Assembly (NCBI GenBank): GCA_024103425.1
Contig: JAGFIS010000020.1
Coordinates: 1-50,617, forward strand
Source: Chitinophagaceae bacterium
GTDB taxonomy: Bacteria; Bacteroidota; Bacteroidia; Chitinophagales; Chitinophagaceae
Reading direction: 5' to 3'
DNA length: 50,617 bases
Shown piece by piece: positions 43,150 through 50,617 of this stretch. The notes under the pieces are model-generated. The model was not told the DNA's origin. It did not search any database and saw nothing but the letters and a program-made list of their open reading frames with translations. Numbering within the stretch: position 1 is the stretch's first letter; each line of letters opens with the position of its first letter. A program made the position numbers and the translations under genes.

Positions 43150-43797
43150 ATGTCAGTCGACCTCTCCATATCAGACATACGCAAAGTATACAAGCAGAAA
43201 TCTCTCGACGAGAAAGATGTCAAACCCAATCCAATAGAGCAGTTCAAAATCTGGTGGGACGAGGCTATTGGTGCCAACATCGACGAAGTGAATGCTATGA
43301 CGTTGACAACCGCGACTCCCGGAGGTATACCCTCATCGAGAATTGTTTTATTAAAGGGAATAGATAAAGAAGGTTTCGTTTTCTTTACCAACTATCACAG
43401 CCGCAAAGGCAGAGAGATAGAAGCCAATCCGCATGCCGCGCTTTTATTCTTCTGGAAAGAATTGGAGAGACAGGTAAGGGTTGAAGGAAGGATTGAAAAA
43501 ATTGATGCCGCCGACAGCGACCGTTATTTCCATTCTCGGCCCATTGAAAGCCAAATAGGAGCATGGGTATCTCCGCAAAGCGAGACCATTCCTGGCAGGA
43601 ATTTTATCGAAGAGCGTAAAAAAGAAACTGCGGAACATTTCAAAGACAAAGAAATCACACGTCCGCCTCATTGGGGCGGATACATTGTACATCCCCACAC
43701 GATAGAATTCTGGCAGGGCAGGCCCGGCAGGCTGCACGACCGGCTCGTGTATTCCAAAAAAGACAATGGCTGGTCTATGAGCCGTCTGGCTCCTTAA
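43150..43797 (+). CDS. pdxH: Pyridoxamine 5'-phosphate oxidase
   Basis: A 215-residue FMN enzyme that oxidises pyridoxamine or pyridoxine 5'-phosphate to PLP. MSVDLSISDIRKVYKQKSLD is the usual N-terminal helix. PSSRIVLLKGIDKEGFVFFTN near residue 57 and SRKGREIEANPHAALLFFWK near 83 bind FMN. RQVRVEGRIEKI, SRPIESQIGAWVSPQSE near 130, and the C-terminal PPHWGGYIVHPHTIEFWQG with RLHDRLVYSK are diagnostic. The GTG at 43132 was rejected because it overlaps the promoter. PLP is the cofactor of SerC, also encoded in the window. Confidence 0.96.
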   Translation: MSVDLSISDIRKVYKQKSLDEKDVKPNPIEQFKIWWDEAIGANIDEVNAMTLTTATPGGIPSSRIVLLKGIDKEGFVFFTNYHSRKGREIEANPHAALLFFWKELERQVRVEGRIEKIDAADSDRYFHSRPIESQIGAWVSPQSETIPGRNFIEERKKETAEHFKDKEITRPPHWGGYIVHPHTIEFWQGRPGRLHDRLVYSKKDNGWSMSRLAP

Positions 43798-43864
43798 ATT
43801 CCTGACCCAAAAACGCAGGGTGTGTAGTGTTGTTATCTGCCCGGGGTTCAGGCAGTGTAAAACC

Positions 43865-43978
43865 TTATTTCTTCTTTTCTGCAGCCGGTTTTACTTTCTT
43901 AGCATCAGCAGGACGACTCTTTCCGAATGAGCCCATGAAAATTTTTCCTTTCTTCGTTTTCTTGTCACCTTTTCCCAT
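43865..43978 (-). CDS. 30S ribosomal protein THX
   Basis: A 37-residue, strongly basic protein starting MGKGDKKTKKGKIFMGSFGK, followed by SRP and a lysine/alanine-rich tail. This is the pattern of ribosomal protein Thx (MGKGDkkTkrGKi..GsfGksRp), a small subunit protein that stabilises the head of the 30S subunit and is common in Bacteroidota. It lies downstream of HU on the same strand, behind the HU terminator, and converges on pdxH with 67 bases between. Confidence 0.88.
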   Translation of the reverse strand: MGKGDKKTKKGKIFMGSFGKSRPADAKKVKPAAEKKK

Positions 43979-44010
43979 ATTCTTAAGTACTTTAAGATGA
44001 AATCAATAAA

Positions 44011-44044
44011 AAAAGCAAGATACAAATAATTATATCTTGCTTTT
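44011..44044 (-). terminator. Intrinsic terminator after the HU gene
   Basis: Perfect 12-base inverted repeat, AAAAGCAAGATA (44011-44022) and TATCTTGCTTTT (44033-44044), around a 10-base AT-rich loop. It lies 22 bases past the HU stop, between HU and the THX gene. Its A/T arms allow action in both directions. Confidence 0.85.
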
Positions 44045-44066
44045 CAAAAGTACTGAATTCAGCTAA

Positions 44067-44336
44067 TTAGATCTTAGATGATAATTCCTTTCCCGGCTTG
44101 AAACGGGCAACTTTTTTAGCCTTGATTTTAATCACGGCTCCTGTTTGCGGGTTACGTCCGTTACGAGCAGCTCTCTTAGAAACAGAGAAAGTACCGAAAC
44201 CTACTAAGGTTACCTTATCACCCTTCTTCAGAGTCTTTGTTACAGCAGAAGTGAAAGAATCCAGAGCAGCATTAGCCTGGGTCTTTGTGATTCCTGCGTC
44301 CTCAGCCATTTTGGCGATTAATTCTGACTTGTTCAT
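44067..44336 (-). CDS. HU-family DNA-binding protein
   Basis: An 89-residue histone-like protein. MNKSELIAKMAEDAGITKTQ and the helix with ANAALDSFTSAVTKTLKKGD form the dimer core. KVTLVGFGTFSVSKRAARNG leads into the DNA-binding arm, with RNPQTGAVIKIKAKKVARFK (the RNP motif with its intercalating Pro). The size is typical for an HU homodimer subunit, which bends and compacts DNA. A promoter element at 44368-44375 and a strong terminator mark it as a single-gene unit. Confidence 0.96.
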   Translation of the reverse strand: MNKSELIAKMAEDAGITKTQANAALDSFTSAVTKTLKKGDKVTLVGFGTFSVSKRAARNGRNPQTGAVIKIKAKKVARFKPGKELSSKI

Positions 44337-44367
44337 GTTTTGAATTTGATTGATTTTTTAACGAGGG

Positions 44368-44375
44368 CAAATATA
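44368..44375 (-). promoter_or_regulatory. Promoter -7 element of the HU gene
   Basis: Minus-strand TATATTTG, an exact TAnnTTTG match, 31 bases before the ATG at 44336. The rest of the 264-base gap up to 44600 holds no ORF or RNA that I can support. Confidence 0.6.
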
Positions 44376-44600
44376 GAAGGTTTTTAATCTCAACAATATT
44401 TTTATCTAAATATTTTTACACCTTTTATCCTCTGAAAACCGCTCGTATAAAGGGATTGAACGGAAACATTAATTAAAAACCACTATATTCCCGTATTTTG
44501 TATAGTCATAAAATTTCAAGCCGCCCTGATAACCGGTTCGGGCAATATCAAAAGAATGGCCGGGAAGGTTAGAAAAATACTAATTCAGGATTACAGGAAC

Positions 44601-44903
44601 TCAAATTTTCTTCATGGCTGTCTGAAAAAATACCACTCTTTCTCCCCATCGCTCCGACACCTTGCGGGCAAATTCATCCTGATAATTATCTAAGTATTTC
44701 CTGAGTTCATCTTCAGACAAAAAGACAACCTGCAACACTGCAGTAACTCCATGCTCGTCATCATGGCCTAACAGGCGATTCAGTTGAGTGTTTTCAATAT
44801 CCTGAAGTGTATGAAAACCATTAATAAAATCCTCTCTCATCCAATTGTACCAATCGTCGAAGACATTGTGTTCTACTTTGAATGTGATGTTGAGGGTGTA
44901 CAT
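44601..44903 (-). CDS. DUF4286 family protein
   Basis: A 100-residue protein of the DUF4286 family, found mainly in Bacteroidota. It starts MYTLNITFKVEHNVFDDWYN, the family's usual opening (a strand followed by a W-containing helix), and ends with FARKVSERWGERVVFFQTAM. The ferredoxin-like alternation of strands and helices suggests a dimeric alpha-beta barrel fold. The function is unknown. It is the last gene of the nhaA - metH - xth string, 11 bases after xth. Confidence 0.85.
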   Translation of the reverse strand: MYTLNITFKVEHNVFDDWYNWMREDFINGFHTLQDIENTQLNRLLGHDDEHGVTAVLQVVFLSEDELRKYLDNYQDEFARKVSERWGERVVFFQTAMKKI

Positions 44904-44914
44904 GATTTACGTTT

Positions 44915-45688
44915 TCAGAATCTCAAAGTTACAGCCATCGGGCAATGATCGCTGTGCTGCACCATCGGGTAAATTTCAGCATCGTGAATGTGTGATTCCA
45001 GATTATCCGTTACGCTGATATAATCAATTCTCCATCCTTTATTTTCGAGTCTTGTGCTCTTGCGCAACTGGTGCCACCACGTGTACTGATGCGGTTGCTG
45101 ATTTACCTTACGGAAAGTGTCGATAAAACCATTGGCAAACAGCTTATCCATCCATGCTCTTTCTTCGGGCAGAAAGCCGGATGAGTTTTTATTAGACTTC
45201 GGGTTATGGATGTCTATTTCTTTATGCGCAATGTTGTAATCGCCGCAGATTACCAGTTGCTTTCTCTTCTTCCTCAGCTTCTTCAGATAATCAAAGAATT
45301 CATCCAGCCATTGGTATTTATAGGTTTGCCGCTCGTCGCCGGATGTACCCGAAGGGAAGTAAGCGCTGATGACCGTCAGGTCTCCAAAATCTGCCTGCAG
45401 GATTCTGCCTTCGTTATCGCTCTGCTCGTTTCCGTTTCCCATTTTTATTCTGTCAGGGGTCAACTTTGTAAGAATACCTACCCCGCTGTAACCTTTCTTT
45501 TCTGCGCTGTAAAAGTAGGGCTGATATCCCGCTGCTTCAAAAAGCGAACGGTCTATATCGCTCTCCTGTGCTTTAATCTCCTGTACACAAATGATATCGG
45601 CAGGATCTGTTTTCAGCCAGTCAATAAATCCTTTCCTGATGGCAGCACGGATTCCGTTGACGTTGTATGTAATAATTCGTATATCCAT
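44915..45688 (-). CDS. xth: Exodeoxyribonuclease III
   Basis: A 257-residue exonuclease III/AP endonuclease that nicks DNA at abasic sites in base excision repair. MDIRIITYNVNGIRAAIRKG (metal-binding Asn), DIICVQEIKAQESDID with the metal-binding Glu near residue 37, VISAYFPSG with Tyr near 108, LVICGDYNIAHKEIDIHNPK near 145 (Asp, Asn), and the C-terminal RIDYISVTDNL and QHSDHCPM (the catalytic Asp-His) are all present. It starts 5 bases after the metH C-part stop, so it is translated from the same mRNA. Confidence 0.95.
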   Translation of the reverse strand: MDIRIITYNVNGIRAAIRKGFIDWLKTDPADIICVQEIKAQESDIDRSLFEAAGYQPYFYSAEKKGYSGVGILTKLTPDRIKMGNGNEQSDNEGRILQADFGDLTVISAYFPSGTSGDERQTYKYQWLDEFFDYLKKLRKKRKQLVICGDYNIAHKEIDIHNPKSNKNSSGFLPEERAWMDKLFANGFIDTFRKVNQQPHQYTWWHQLRKSTRLENKGWRIDYISVTDNLESHIHDAEIYPMVQHSDHCPMAVTLRF

Positions 45689-45693
45689 ACTAT

Positions 45694-48396
45694 TTACACA
45701 TCATAGGCCAACTGAGGCCTGAGCCATTTCTCCGCCTCTTCTACCGATACTCCTTTCCTGGCTGCATAGTCTTCTACCTGATCTTTCTGAATCTTTCCTA
45801 CACCGAAATAAGTACTGTCGGGATGTGCAATATACCAACCGCACACTGAAGACGCAGGATACATCGCAAGCGCATCTGTCAGTACAGTTCCAGAATTTTC
45901 TGTTGCGTTGAGCAACTTGAACAGTTTGCGTTTTTCTGTATGCTCCGGACAGGCGGGATAACCCGGTGCCGGACGAATACCCTGATACTGCTCCCTGATC
46001 AGTTCTTCATTCGTAAGGTTTTCGTTTGCGGCATATCCCCAGAATTCCTTACGCACCCGTTCGTGCATTGTCTCGGCGAATGCTTCTGCCAGCCTGTCGG
46101 CAAGTGCCTGGAGGATGATCTTGTTATAATCATCCATATCATTAATAAACCGCTCGAGATGTGGTTCTATCCCGTGGATGGAGACTGCAAAGGCACCCAT
46201 GTAATCACCTCCCGGTTTTATAAAATCGGCAAGTGAACGGTTGGGCTGCCCTGCTGCTTTCTTCATCTGCTGACGTAGAAACTCTAATTTCACTTTTTCT
46301 CCTTCCTCTGTTGTAATCACTACTGAATCATCATCTACAGCATTGGCTTCCCACAAACCAATTACCCCGCTGGCTGTCAGCCATCTTTCTTCAATGATTT
46401 TTCTCAACAGTTCCTGTGCATCTTTAAAGAGCTTGGTGGCTGCTTCGCCCGTTACCTCATCTTCAAGAATAGCCGGGAACTTACCATGTAATTCCCAGGC
46501 GATAAAGAATGGTTGCCAGTCGAGATGTGTAATAATTTCTCTGAGGTCGTAATCTTTGAAAGCTTTTACACCCAACAGTTTCGGCTTCACGGGATGGTAG
46601 TTCTCCCAGTCTGCCCGGTATTTATTTTTCTTCGCCTCTTCATAACTCACCATCGGTTTAGCTGCCCTCCTGTTGGCAAAGTCTTCCCTCAACTTGGCAT
46701 ATTCTTCTTTTATGTCCTTTAGATACTGATCTTTGGTGTCCTTCGCCAGCAGGTTACCTACCACCGTCACACTGCGGCTGGCATCCAATACATGCACCAC
46801 ACCGTTATCGTACTCGGGGGCAATTCTAACGGCAGTGTGTAACCGGCTTGTAGTCGCTCCACCGATCAACAGCGGAATATCAAAATTATTGCGTTGCATT
46901 TCCTTGGCAACGTGTACCATTTCGTCGAGCGATGGGGTAATCAGTCCGCTCACTCCTACCATGGCAGCATTGATCTCTTTGGCTTTGGCTAACAACTTTT
47001 CCGCCGGCACCATCACTCCCATATCGATTACCTCGTATCCATTACATCCTAACACTACGCCGACGATATTTTTGCCGATGTCGTGTACGTCTCCTTTTAC
47101 GGTTGCCATGAGGATCTTCGCCGCACCTTCTTCGCTTTCAGAAAGAATACCTTTCTCGATATTCTCTTTTTTGAGCCTTTCTTTTTCTGCCTCAATAAAC
47201 GGGAACAGATAGTTCACACTCTTTTTCATTACACGTGCACTCTTCACGACCTGAGGCAGGAACATCTTACCGCTTCCAAATAAGTCCCCCACTACATTCA
47301 TACCGTCCATCAGCGGGCCTTCTATCACATCTAACGGTTGCGGATATTTCTGACGTGCTTCTTCAGTATCTTCTTCTATATAATCAGTGATGCCGTTAAC
47401 GAGCGCATGCGAAAGCCTTTTCTCTACCGGCTCCTTTCTCCATGCTTCATCTTTTACTTTTTCCTTTCCTTTAGACTTTACAGTTTCTGCAAACTCCAAT
47501 AATCTGTCAGTAGCTTCAGGGTTTCTGTTCAGGATAACATCTTCTACGAGTTCTTTCAACTTCGGTTCAATCTGCTCATAAACCTGCAACTGGCCTGCAT
47601 TCACGATGCCCATGTCCATACCGGACTTAATGGCATGGTAGAGAAATACCGAGTGCATCGCTTCACGCACTGCATCATTACCGCGGAAAGAGAATGAAAG
47701 ATTACTTACTCCCCCGCTCACATGGGTAAGGGGCATCAACCTTTTCACTTCTTTGGTTGCTTCTATAAAATCTACTGCATTGTTATTGTGTTCCTCTATG
47801 CCTGTGGCGACCGGAAAAATATTCAGGTCGAAAATGATATCCTGCGGATCCATGCCAACTTTTTCAGTGAGCACCTTGTATGCCCTCTCGGATATTTCAA
47901 TCCTTCGGGGAATATTGTCAGCCTGACCTTGCTCGTCAAAAGCCATCACAATAACTGCTGCCCCAAAGTCTTTACAGATACGGGCTTCTTCTATAAATTT
48001 CTCTTCACCTTCTTTTAATGAGATCGAGTTCACGATACATTTTCCCTGAACACACTTCAACCCCGCCTCGATGATATGAAACTTAGACGAGTCAATCATG
48101 ACCGGAATCTTGGCGACATCCGGTTCTGATTGCAACAGGTTTAAAAACTTTACCATTGCTTTTTCACCGTCCAGCAAAGCGTCATCCATATTCACATCCA
48201 GCACTTGTGCTCCGTTTTCCACCTGCTGACGTGCGATAGACAAAGCCTCCTCATAATTTTCGGCCTTAATCAGGCGGTCAAACTTTTTAGACCCCGTTAC
48301 ATTCGTACGCTCACCGACATTGACAAACAGCGAATCGGGCTTAATGACCAGTGCTTCTAATCCTGATAATCGCAAAAAAGGATGAATTGTGCTCAT
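45694..48396 (-). CDS. metH: Cobalamin-dependent methionine synthase, folate/B12/activation part
   Basis: A 900-residue protein covering MetH domains 2-4. The folate-binding barrel is at about 20-280 ([57 protein letters not shown]). The B12 cap and Rossmann domains are at about 320-570 ([40 protein letters not shown] with the axial His, [13 protein letters not shown]). The C-terminal AdoMet reactivation domain is at about 620-895 ([17 protein letters not shown]). The N-terminal homocysteine domain is encoded by the separate gene just upstream. Together they make methionine from homocysteine and methyl-THF. Confidence 0.95.
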   Translation of the reverse strand: MSTIHPFLRLSGLEALVIKPDSLFVNVGERTNVTGSKKFDRLIKAENYEEALSIARQQVENGAQVLDVNMDDALLDGEKAMVKFLNLLQSEPDVAKIPVMIDSSKFHIIEAGLKCVQGKCIVNSISLKEGEEKFIEEARICKDFGAAVIVMAFDEQGQADNIPRRIEISERAYKVLTEKVGMDPQDIIFDLNIFPVATGIEEHNNNAVDFIEATKEVKRLMPLTHVSGGVSNLSFSFRGNDAVREAMHSVFLYHAIKSGMDMGIVNAGQLQVYEQIEPKLKELVEDVILNRNPEATDRLLEFAETVKSKGKEKVKDEAWRKEPVEKRLSHALVNGITDYIEEDTEEARQKYPQPLDVIEGPLMDGMNVVGDLFGSGKMFLPQVVKSARVMKKSVNYLFPFIEAEKERLKKENIEKGILSESEEGAAKILMATVKGDVHDIGKNIVGVVLGCNGYEVIDMGVMVPAEKLLAKAKEINAAMVGVSGLITPSLDEMVHVAKEMQRNNFDIPLLIGGATTSRLHTAVRIAPEYDNGVVHVLDASRSVTVVGNLLAKDTKDQYLKDIKEEYAKLREDFANRRAAKPMVSYEEAKKNKYRADWENYHPVKPKLLGVKAFKDYDLREIITHLDWQPFFIAWELHGKFPAILEDEVTGEAATKLFKDAQELLRKIIEERWLTASGVIGLWEANAVDDDSVVITTEEGEKVKLEFLRQQMKKAAGQPNRSLADFIKPGGDYMGAFAVSIHGIEPHLERFINDMDDYNKIILQALADRLAEAFAETMHERVRKEFWGYAANENLTNEELIREQYQGIRPAPGYPACPEHTEKRKLFKLLNATENSGTVLTDALAMYPASSVCGWYIAHPDSTYFGVGKIQKDQVEDYAARKGVSVEEAEKWLRPQLAYDV

Positions 48397-48433
48397 TATT
48401 TCAATTATTTCGTGTGTTCGTTATCGTTATTAA

Positions 48434-49453
48434 TTATACTTCAGCCAGCTCCGGCAATTGTCTTGGTTTGAATTTCTTCACAGCTTCTGCAATATGCCTG
48501 ATGTGCTCAGGAGTTGTTCCGCAGCAGCCGCCGACGATATTCAGGAAGCCCTCTTTGGCCCAGTCTTCCAGGATATGAGAGGTTACATCGGGTGTTTCGT
48601 CGTACTCTCCGAATGCATTGGGCAATCCGGCATTCGGATAGGCTGATGTATAACATGCTGCTAACCCGCTCAGCTCCTGAATATGCGGACGCATTTCTTT
48701 CGCTCCCAAAGCACAGTTCAAACCAATGCTCAGCGGTTTGGCATGCATTACAGAAATATAGAAAGCCTCCAGTGTCTGGCCGCTTAATGTTCTTCCGCTG
48801 GCATCTGTAATCGTTCCGCTGATCATGATTGGCAATTCTTCTTCTCCGGTTTCTCTGAAGTATTTTTTGATAGCATAGATCGCCGCCTTCGCATTTAACG
48901 TATCGAAGATGGTTTCTATCAACAGTAGGTCAGCACCACCGTCTGATAGTCCGCGAATCTGCTCATAATAAGCATCAGCCACTTCATCAAAGGTTACGGT
49001 TCTGAATCCCGGATTATTCACATCGGGAGAAAGGCTTAATGTTTTGTTCAACGGTCCGATAGCACCGGCAATAAACTTAGGCTCGCTATCCGGATGTTCT
49101 TTCATAAAAGCATCAACTGCATTCTTAGCACACTTCACGGCTGCCACATTCAGATCGTAGGCCAGATGCTGTAAATCATAATCTGCCTGGGCAATAGAAG
49201 TACTACTGAAGGTGTTGGTCTCGATGATATCTGCCCCTGCATCCAGATATGCCTTGTGGATAGACTCAATAATATCAGGCTTGGTAATACTTAAGAGATC
49301 ATTGTTGCCTCTCAAATCCTTCTTGGAATCTTTAAACTGTTCTCCGCGGAAATCTGCTTCCTCTAATTTGAACCCCTGTATCTGGGTCCCCATGGCGCCA
49401 TCTATAATCAGGATGCGCTTCTTCAACAAATCATTTATCGGATGAGACTTCAT
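48434..49453 (-). CDS. metH: Methionine synthase homocysteine-binding subunit (split MetH N-part)
   Basis: A 339-residue homocysteine S-methyltransferase barrel. [20 protein letters not shown] at the start, [20 protein letters not shown] near residue 74, and the zinc cysteines in [11 protein letters not shown] (near 245) and [16 protein letters not shown] (near 310) match MetH domain 1. It ends just after this domain, and the folate/B12 part starts 37 bases later with its own ATG in a different frame. The break is at the natural domain border, which fits a stable split, not a damaged gene. Both parts should act as one enzyme. Confidence 0.94.
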   Translation of the reverse strand: MKSHPINDLLKKRILIIDGAMGTQIQGFKLEEADFRGEQFKDSKKDLRGNNDLLSITKPDIIESIHKAYLDAGADIIETNTFSSTSIAQADYDLQHLAYDLNVAAVKCAKNAVDAFMKEHPDSEPKFIAGAIGPLNKTLSLSPDVNNPGFRTVTFDEVADAYYEQIRGLSDGGADLLLIETIFDTLNAKAAIYAIKKYFRETGEEELPIMISGTITDASGRTLSGQTLEAFYISVMHAKPLSIGLNCALGAKEMRPHIQELSGLAACYTSAYPNAGLPNAFGEYDETPDVTSHILEDWAKEGFLNIVGGCCGTTPEHIRHIAEAVKKFKPRQLPELAEV

Positions 49454-49476
49454 TTTGCATTACTTTTTAAACTGCT

Positions 49477-50617
49477 TTATTTTTTCTTCTTCGGCCTGAG
49501 GATATACTTAAGAAACGAATAACCAATAATTCCTGATACTAGCGATCCTATCAGTATGGATATTTTGGATTCCGAAATTAAAAACGGGTCATTGAATGCC
49601 AACAGCGTAATAAATATCGACATAGTAAAACCTATCCCTGCCAATAATCCTGCACCCCATACCTGGATCCACTTTAATTCTCCGGGTAACACAGTTATTC
49701 TGCTTTTTACAGACATGAAACTAAACAGAAACACTCCTAAAGGTTTGCCCACTACAAGCCCTACAACTATTCCCAGGCTTGAGGCTGTTAAAAGTCCAGT
49801 GTCCCACTTATCACCAAATACAATGGCAGTATTGGCAAGTGCGAATATGGGCAACACCACAAACGAAACCGGTGCATGAAGCCACGTCTGTATTCTGTAT
49901 GACAGTGCACGCTTTGCACCTTTCTCAAAAGGTAATGCAAACGCGAGCAGAATACCTGCAAGTGTTGCATGTACGCCCGATTTAAACATAAAATACCACA
50001 TTACGCCCCCCAACAACAGATAAATCCACAATTGCCTAATACCCGCTCTTGAAAATAGTATAAGTGTAATCCATATCCCAAGCACAATCGCCAGATTCGT
50101 CAATGAAAGCTGGTTGGTGTAGAAGAAGGCTATTACCAATATCGCTCCCAAATCATCAATCACAGCTATAGCCGTCAGGAAAACCTTTAGTGAAAACGGA
50201 ACCCTGTTACCTAAGAGGGAAAGAATACCAATTGCAAAGGCTATATCTGTAGCCATCGGGATACCGAATCCGTGAATATTCGGAGTTCCCAGGTTGAAGC
50301 TCACATAAATTAAGGCAGGCACCACCATGCCTCCTAATGCTGCAAATACAGGTAATAAGCCCGTACGTGCGGATGATAATTCGCCCACAAATAATTCACG
50401 CTTCAACTCCAATCCCACCATCAGGAAGAAAATCGCCATTAAGGCATCGTTCACCCACTGTTCTATCGACAACATACCAAGATGGGTATGCCAGAAATTC
50501 ACATATCCACCTCCTATGGTCGAATTAGCTAAAAGTAGTGATATGATAGTGCATACTACAAGAAGGATACCTCCTTTTCCGCTCTCGTAAAAATCTTTAA
50601 ATGTCTGGGTAATTTTC
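49477..50617 (-). CDS. nhaA: Na+/H+ antiporter NhaA, 5' end beyond the window
   Basis: The frame stays open to the right edge, so the start lies outside; at least 379 residues are visible. The upstream part reads FYESGKGGILLVVCTIISLL and AnS-type sequence (LLLANSTIGGGYVNFW), which is normal NhaA N terminus, so the GTG at 50502 is internal and not the start. MVGLELKRELFVGELS, MATDIAFAIGILSLLG and AVIDDLGAILVIAFFYTNQL carry the two membrane aspartates (DD) of ion exchange. GIGFTMSIFITLLAF and the usual helices follow. It moves two H+ in for one Na+ out across the inner membrane and heads the string with metH, 23 bases apart. Confidence 0.94.
   Translation of the reverse strand, partial: KITQTFKDFYESGKGGILLVVCTIISLLLANSTIGGGYVNFWHTHLGMLSIEQWVNDALMAIFFLMVGLELKRELFVGELSSARTGLLPVFAALGGMVVPALIYVSFNLGTPNIHGFGIPMATDIAFAIGILSLLGNRVPFSLKVFLTAIAVIDDLGAILVIAFFYTNQLSLTNLAIVLGIWITLILFSRAGIRQLWIYLLLGGVMWYFMFKSGVHATLAGILLAFALPFEKGAKRALSYRIQTWLHAPVSFVVLPIFALANTAIVFGDKWDTGLLTASSLGIVVGLVVGKPLGVFLFSFMSVKSRITVLPGELKWIQVWGAGLLAGIGFTMSIFITLLAFNDPFLISESKISILIGSLVSGIIGYSFLKYILRPKKKK

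Noticed and set aside
43798..43864. Terminator between pdxH and THX (CTGCC...GGCAG)
   Set aside because: The stem is only 5 bases and has no T tract.
48397..48433. Frameshift breaking metH
   Set aside because: The two parts lie at a domain border, have separate start and stop codons and 37 bases between; nothing of a domain is lost.
49454..49476. SAM or cobalamin riboswitch before metH
   Set aside because: Only 23 bases separate nhaA from the first metH gene, too few for a riboswitch.

Overview
The window looks like ordinary chromosome of a Bacteroidota bacterium, most likely near the Chitinophagaceae. Three things point there. Promoters repeatedly match the Bacteroidota sigma-A form (TTG or TTTG, about 19-22 bases, TAnnTTTG). 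Purine-rich Shine-Dalgarno sites are mostly missing. The gene set also fits: a DUF1501/DUF1800 pair, a TlpA-like thioredoxin with a large N-terminal domain, split MetH, DUF4286, ribosomal protein THX and an outer-membrane-type repeat protein. I see no phage, insertion sequence, integrase or CRISPR array. A cas6 gene does begin at the left edge and runs out of the window, so a CRISPR-Cas locus probably lies just outside.

Left part (1-14,450): cas6 start; a secreted DUF1501/DUF1800 pair; a small unknown gene; serC and a DUF1015 gene; a two-helix micro-protein missed by length cut-offs; a 1,427-residue secreted protein with tandem 66-residue repeats; a GH3-type acyl-adenylate enzyme; then a compact operon of LysE-type exporter, unknown secreted protein and MtgA glycosyltransferase.

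Middle (14,447-27,367, nearly all minus strand): central carbon genes (transketolase, transaldolase, aconitase, methylmalonyl-CoA epimerase) with a universal stress protein and an AhpD-like protein. Downstream of them is a UraD-like/M20-hydrolase pair, both lacking residues normally needed for catalysis. Then come a plus-strand ankyrin lipoprotein and an rpoN / PAP2-like / Rrf2 operon.

Right part (27,600-50,617): tRNA-Arg(CCG) sits 16 bases before gcvT, followed by comB and a large SNF2 helicase with two SWIM zinc fingers. A 619-base non-coding gap holds two tandem DnaA-box-like sites and two GC-rich hairpins. After it come a membrane protein, metF, a two-domain parvulin, a TlpA-like protein, rlmD, pyrH, a coiled-coil protein built from 55-residue repeats, pdxH, THX and HU. 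Last is a minus-strand gene string nhaA - metH(N) - metH(C) - xth - DUF4286.

One-carbon metabolism recurs (serC, gcvT, metF, split metH). Several upstream TTG or GTG starts that lengthen an ORF lie on the TTTG of a -10-like box, so I moved those starts downstream. The best leads are the paired pseudoenzymes, the repeat protein, the DnaA-box gap and a few genes whose start codons lie almost on their predicted transcription start.
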